This document shows positions 7,137 through 9,986 of a stretch of 9,986 nt of DNA, in pieces. The stretch's first letter is position 1. Each line of letters begins with the position of its first letter. The position numbers and the translations under genes are program-made. The notes under the pieces were generated by a model, which was not told the DNA's origin, made no database searches, and saw only the letters and a program-made list of their open reading frames with translations. The DNA comes from JBPBQZ01 sp050955105 (GTDB lineage Bacteria > Pseudomonadota > Gammaproteobacteria > Burkholderiales > Burkholderiaceae): positions 1 to 9,986 of the forward strand of contig JBPBQZ010000156.1 in assembly GCA_050955105.1 (NCBI GenBank). The letters are read 5' to 3'.

Positions 7137-8468
7137 ATGTCTGAAGACAAAGCGCCCAAGCCGCCGCCGCCCACGCGGGCGTCGCGACGCGGCTTCCTGA
7201 AAGCCGGCGGCGCCGCCCTGGCCGCCGGCGCCACGCTCGGCGTGGGCTTGAACGCCGCCGAGGCCGCGACCCCCGCGCGGTCGGCGAAAGGCAATGCCGG
7301 CGGCGACGCCGCGCAACAGGCGACAACGCTGCCGTTCTATGGCGCGCATCAAGCCGGCATCATCACGCCACAACAACGGCATACGTATCTGATCGCGCTC
7401 GATCTGAGCACCGACAAGCGCACCGACCTGATCGCGCTGTTGCGCGCGTGGACCGATGCCGCCGCACGCATGACGCGTGGCGAGCCAGCGGCCGCGCTGA
7501 CCGCGCAAGAAGATCAGCCGCCGCCCGACTCGGCCGAAGCGCTGGGGCTGGGCGCGGAGCGCCTCACCGTGACTTTCGGTTTCGGAGCGGGTGTGTTTGT
7601 CACGCAAGATGGCCACGACCGCTACGGACTGGCGGCACGCCGGCCCGCCGCACTGGTCGATTTGCCGCGCTTCAATGGCGACCAGCTACGTCCTGAAAAA
7701 AGCGGTGGCGATCTGTTCGTGCAAGCTTGTTCCGACGATGCGCAAGTGGCGTTTCATGCGGCACGGCAGCTCGCGCGCATGGCCGACGGCGTGGCGCACG
7801 TGCATTGGGGCCAAGCGGGCTTCCTGTCCGGCCCACGCGCGCAAACGCCGCGCAACCTGATGGGCTTCAAGGACGGCACCAACAATCCGTCGGTCCACAC
7901 GCCTGCCCTGATGAACGACTTCGTCTGGGCCGAAGGCGACGCCGCGGCGCCATGGATGCATGGTGGCACCTACACGGTGGTGCGACGCATTCGCATCACG
8001 CTCGAGCACTGGGACAAGATGGAATTAGGCTTCCAGGAGCAGGTGGTCGGTCGTCACAAATACAGCGGTGCACCGCTTGGCAAACAGGCCGAGTTCGACC
8101 CCTTGGATCTGGCCGCAGTCGATAAAGATGGCAACCCGGTGGTACCCGAAAGCGCCCACGTGCGGCTGTCGAACCAGGCCACCAATAACGGCGCGCAGAT
8201 CTTGCGGCGCTCGTATTCATACAACGACGGCACCGATTTCTACGTCGAACGCTGGCCGCCATGGCGCCAGGAAACCGAATACGATGCCGGGCTGATTTTT
8301 ATCGCGCATCAAAGCGACCCGCGCAAAGGCTTCATTCCGATCAATGACAAGTTGGCCAAGTTCGACTTGATGAACCAGTTCACCACGCACGTGGGCAGCG
8401 CCATCTTCGCGTGCCCGCCGGGCGCGGCGGAGGGCTCGTTCATCGGCGCCGGACTATTCGATGCATAA
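7137..8468 (+). CDS. efeB: Tat-exported DyP-type haem peroxidase, EfeB-like
   Basis: 443 aa, close to E. coli EfeB (423 aa). The N-terminus has a twin-arginine signal: SRRGFLK at residues 16-22, an Ala/Gly-rich hydrophobic segment, then a likely cut around AEA (41-43). This fits export of a folded haem protein. The DyP signature GFKDGTNNP spans 243-251, with catalytic Asp246. SAHVRLSN carries His341, the expected proximal haem ligand, and the LRRSYSY motif carries Arg357/Arg358, the expected distal arginine. EfeB-type proteins act as periplasmic peroxidases and have been described as oxidising Fe2+ or releasing iron from haem; the latter is debated. Here the neighbours are a ferric-binding protein and permease rather than EfeU and EfeO. 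The start lies 2 bp after the upstream TAA with no clear Shine-Dalgarno, pointing to translational coupling. The DyP family is secure; the exact reaction is not. Confidence 0.92.
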   Translation: MSEDKAPKPPPPTRASRRGFLKAGGAALAAGATLGVGLNAAEAATPARSAKGNAGGDAAQQATTLPFYGAHQAGIITPQQRHTYLIALDLSTDKRTDLIALLRAWTDAAARMTRGEPAAALTAQEDQPPPDSAEALGLGAERLTVTFGFGAGVFVTQDGHDRYGLAARRPAALVDLPRFNGDQLRPEKSGGDLFVQACSDDAQVAFHAARQLARMADGVAHVHWGQAGFLSGPRAQTPRNLMGFKDGTNNPSVHTPALMNDFVWAEGDAAAPWMHGGTYTVVRRIRITLEHWDKMELGFQEQVVGRHKYSGAPLGKQAEFDPLDLAAVDKDGNPVVPESAHVRLSNQATNNGAQILRRSYSYNDGTDFYVERWPPWRQETEYDAGLIFIAHQSDPRKGFIPINDKLAKFDLMNQFTTHVGSAIFACPPGAAEGSFIGAGLFDA

Positions 8469-8503
8469 GCGCGTGAGCGCTTGAACCATCCACCTATTAC
8501 AGC

Positions 8504-8545
8504 GCGCCGGTGGTCGTCGACAAGCTTCGTCGACACCGCCGGCGC
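8504..8545 (+). other. Strong intercistronic hairpin between efeB and the ferric-binding protein gene
   Basis: The left arm (8504-8521) and right arm (8529-8545) form 17 base pairs with one G-U wobble (8511/8538) and one bulged C (8515), closed by a 7-nt loop AAGCTTC. No T-tract follows, so it does not look like an intrinsic terminator. It ends 19 nt before the Shine-Dalgarno of the next gene. It may protect or define a processed mRNA end and so raise binding-protein output relative to upstream genes, as intercistronic stem-loops do in other binding-protein-dependent operons. The function is inferred. Confidence 0.6.
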
Positions 8546-8564
8546 CCCCTACCAGACAGCAAAT

Positions 8565-8569
8565 AAGGA
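8565..8569 (+). promoter_or_regulatory. Ribosome binding site of the ferric-binding protein gene
   Basis: AAGGA lies 8 nt upstream of ATG 8578 and is the best-spaced Shine-Dalgarno in the operon. It supports this start and fits the high expression expected of a periplasmic binding protein. Confidence 0.65.
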
Positions 8570-8577
8570 AATCGATC

Positions 8578-9651
8578 ATGGCAAATTCAGGATTGGGCAA
8601 GCGCCTCAACGCGCTGCGGCGCGCCGGCGCCCTCCGCGGCATCGGCCGCCTGACGGTACTCTCGCTGACCGTTGCGGCCACCCTGTCGGCCGTCGGCATG
8701 AGCAGCGCCGCGCAGGCCGCTTCGCTCACGCTTTATAGCGCGCAGCACGAACAATTGGTCAATTTGATCGCCAAGGATTTCGAGAAGGAAAGCGGTCTCT
8801 CGGTCAAGGTGCGCAGCGGCGAAGGCCCGGCCCTGGCCGCGCAACTGCTCGCTGAAGGCGCCTCTTCGCCCGCCGATGTGTACTTCACCGAAAATTCGCC
8901 GGAACTCGTGCTGCTCGAAGAAAAGGGGCTGCTCGGCCAGGTGGCCGCGCCCACGCTTGCAGCCGTCCCCGCGCGCTACAGTTCGCCGCAGGGCGCCTGG
9001 GTAGGCGTGGTGGCGCGCGAAAACGTGCTGGCCTACAACGTCACGAAACTGCAGCCCGCGCAATTGCCGGCTTCGTTGCTGGATCTGGCCACGCCGGCCT
9101 GGAAAGGCCGCGTCGGCATTGCGCCCAGCGATGCCGATTTCTTGCCGCTGGTAAGCGCCGTGCTGGCACTCAAAGGCGAAGCCGCCACACTCGACTGGCT
9201 GAAGGGACTGAAAAAGAATGCGCAGTTGTTCGACGACGATGAAGGCGTGGTGGCCGCGGTAAATCGCGGTGGCGTGGAGACTGGCGTCATCAACAACTAT
9301 TACTGGGCGCGCCTGCATCTGGAGCTGGGCGACAGCGCCACACGCAGTGCCATTTATCACTTCGCCAACGGCGACGTCGGTGCACTGGTGAACGTGTCGG
9401 GCGCGGCGGTGCTCAAGTCGTCGCACAACGTCGATGCCGCACAGCGCTTCCTGGCTTACTTGGTGAGCGAACGCGGCCAAACCTTGCTGGCCAAGAGTCA
9501 CGTCGATTTCGAATATCCGTTGCGCCCTGGTGTAGCACCGGACCCTTTGCTCAAGCCTTTCGACCAATTGCACCCGCCGACACTGACGGTGCAGCAACTG
9601 GGTGACGACAGCCAGGCAGCCAAGCTGCTGCGCCAGGCCGGCCTGCTGTAA
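8578..9651 (+). CDS. fbpA: Periplasmic Fe(III)-binding protein of an ABC importer (FbpA family)
   Basis: 357 aa. Binds Fe3+ in the periplasm and delivers it to an FbpB/FbpC-type importer. The signal peptide has a long basic n-region (1-24), a hydrophobic core (25-40) and likely cleavage near 47-48 (AQAA). The mature chain begins like FbpA (LTLYSAQHEQ) and keeps all four protein iron ligands known from Neisseria FbpA: His57 (YSAQH), Glu105 (VYFTEN), and the tyrosine pair Tyr241/Tyr242 (NNYYW). The His-to-Glu spacing of 48 residues equals that of Neisseria FbpA (H9 to E57). Other shared stretches are SPADVYFTE, LATPAWKGRVG, LKGEAATLDWLKGLK and SGAAVLKSSHN. The start has a good AAGGA Shine-Dalgarno. 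The stop overlaps the permease start in TAATG. Bound synergistic anion and affinity cannot be read from sequence. Confidence in ferric binding is high because the ligand set is complete. Confidence 0.94.
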   Translation: MANSGLGKRLNALRRAGALRGIGRLTVLSLTVAATLSAVGMSSAAQAASLTLYSAQHEQLVNLIAKDFEKESGLSVKVRSGEGPALAAQLLAEGASSPADVYFTENSPELVLLEEKGLLGQVAAPTLAAVPARYSSPQGAWVGVVARENVLAYNVTKLQPAQLPASLLDLATPAWKGRVGIAPSDADFLPLVSAVLALKGEAATLDWLKGLKKNAQLFDDDEGVVAAVNRGGVETGVINNYYWARLHLELGDSATRSAIYHFANGDVGALVNVSGAAVLKSSHNVDAAQRFLAYLVSERGQTLLAKSHVDFEYPLRPGVAPDPLLKPFDQLHPPTLTVQQLGDDSQAAKLLRQAGLL

Positions 9652-9986
9652 TGCGGCTGCCGCGCGCGCTGCTCGCCGCAGCCGCGCTCAGCGCCCTGCT
9701 GGTGCTGGCACCCATCGCCTACATCGTGTTTCGCGCGTTCTCGTTCGGCTTGAACGATGCGCTCGAGCTGGTGTGGCGCCCGCTCGTCGGTGAGCTGCTG
9801 GTCAACACCTTGCTGATTACCGTCACGTCGACGCTGGCGTCGGCGGTAATCGGCACTGCCGCGGCCTGGTTCGTCGAACGCACGCAACTGCCCGGGCGAC
9901 GCCTGTGGTCGCTGCTGACGGTTGCGCCGCTGGCGATGCCGGCCTTCATCACCAGCTATGCCTGGGTTTCCCTGAGCCTCGATCTG
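9651..9986 (+). CDS. fbpB: Fe(III) ABC transporter permease (FbpB-like), N-terminal part
   Basis: Inner-membrane permease for the ferric-binding protein encoded just upstream. ATG 9651 overlaps the preceding TAA (TAATG), so translation is probably coupled; no strong Shine-Dalgarno is seen. The frame is open to the window end (112 codons), so most of the gene is missing; FbpB proteins usually exceed 500 aa with two permease domains. Visible segments are TM1 (about residues 5-28, ending APIAYIVFRAFSFG), TM2 (about 53-75, LLVNTLLITVTSTLASAVIG, followed by AAAWFVERTQLPGR) and TM3 (about 87-108, LLTVAPLAMPAFITSYAWVS). The NTLLIT...AAWFVERT pattern is typical of ferric-iron permeases. The ATPase gene is expected further downstream. 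Confidence 0.88.
   Translation, partial: MRLPRALLAAAALSALLVLAPIAYIVFRAFSFGLNDALELVWRPLVGELLVNTLLITVTSTLASAVIGTAAAWFVERTQLPGRRLWSLLTVAPLAMPAFITSYAWVSLSLDL

Noticed and set aside
8504..8545. Rho-independent terminator between efeB and the binding-protein gene
   Set aside because: The stem is strong but is followed by CCCCCTACC rather than a T-tract, and the genes on both sides fit one iron-uptake function.

Overview
This window comes from a GC-rich Gram-negative bacterium. It encodes outer-membrane, periplasmic and inner-membrane transport proteins, with Sec and Tat export signals. Base composition, codon style and gene content fit Burkholderiales (beta) or Xanthomonadales/Rhodanobacteraceae (gamma) of the Proteobacteria. 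The sequence alone does not decide between them.

Layout. (1) Positions 1-3785, minus strand: part of a tripartite efflux operon. A complete RND permease (1058 aa) is followed 54 bp later by an HlyD-type membrane-fusion protein that runs off the window start. (2) Positions 3786-4312: a divergent control region of about 530 bp. Its efflux side holds an 18-bp palindrome and phased ATTACCGA repeats. Its plus-strand side holds a good match to a Fur box directly upstream of a sigma70-like promoter, then a leader of about 110 nt. (3) Positions 4313-9986, plus strand: one apparent operon running off the window end. It encodes an OprB-type porin (502 aa), a secreted beta-propeller/NHL-like protein (406 aa), a Tat-exported DyP-type haem peroxidase of the EfeB type (443 aa), an FbpA-type ferric-iron-binding protein with all four iron ligands (357 aa), and the start of an FbpB-type permease.

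How the genes may work together. The FbpA-like protein, the EfeB-like protein and the Fur box all point to iron-repressed uptake of inorganic or haem-derived iron. The porin could admit iron through the outer membrane without TonB. The beta-propeller protein and DyP peroxidase could oxidise, release or hand over iron in the periplasm, and FbpA/FbpB (with an ATPase expected beyond the window) would import Fe3+. This combines an Efe-type peroxidase, without EfeU or EfeO in the window, with an Fbp-type ABC importer, a porin and an uncharacterised propeller protein. It is the most interesting content here. The joint function is inferred from gene order and family knowledge and is not shown by the sequence.

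I saw no tRNA, rRNA, CRISPR array, insertion sequence or clear rho-independent terminator.
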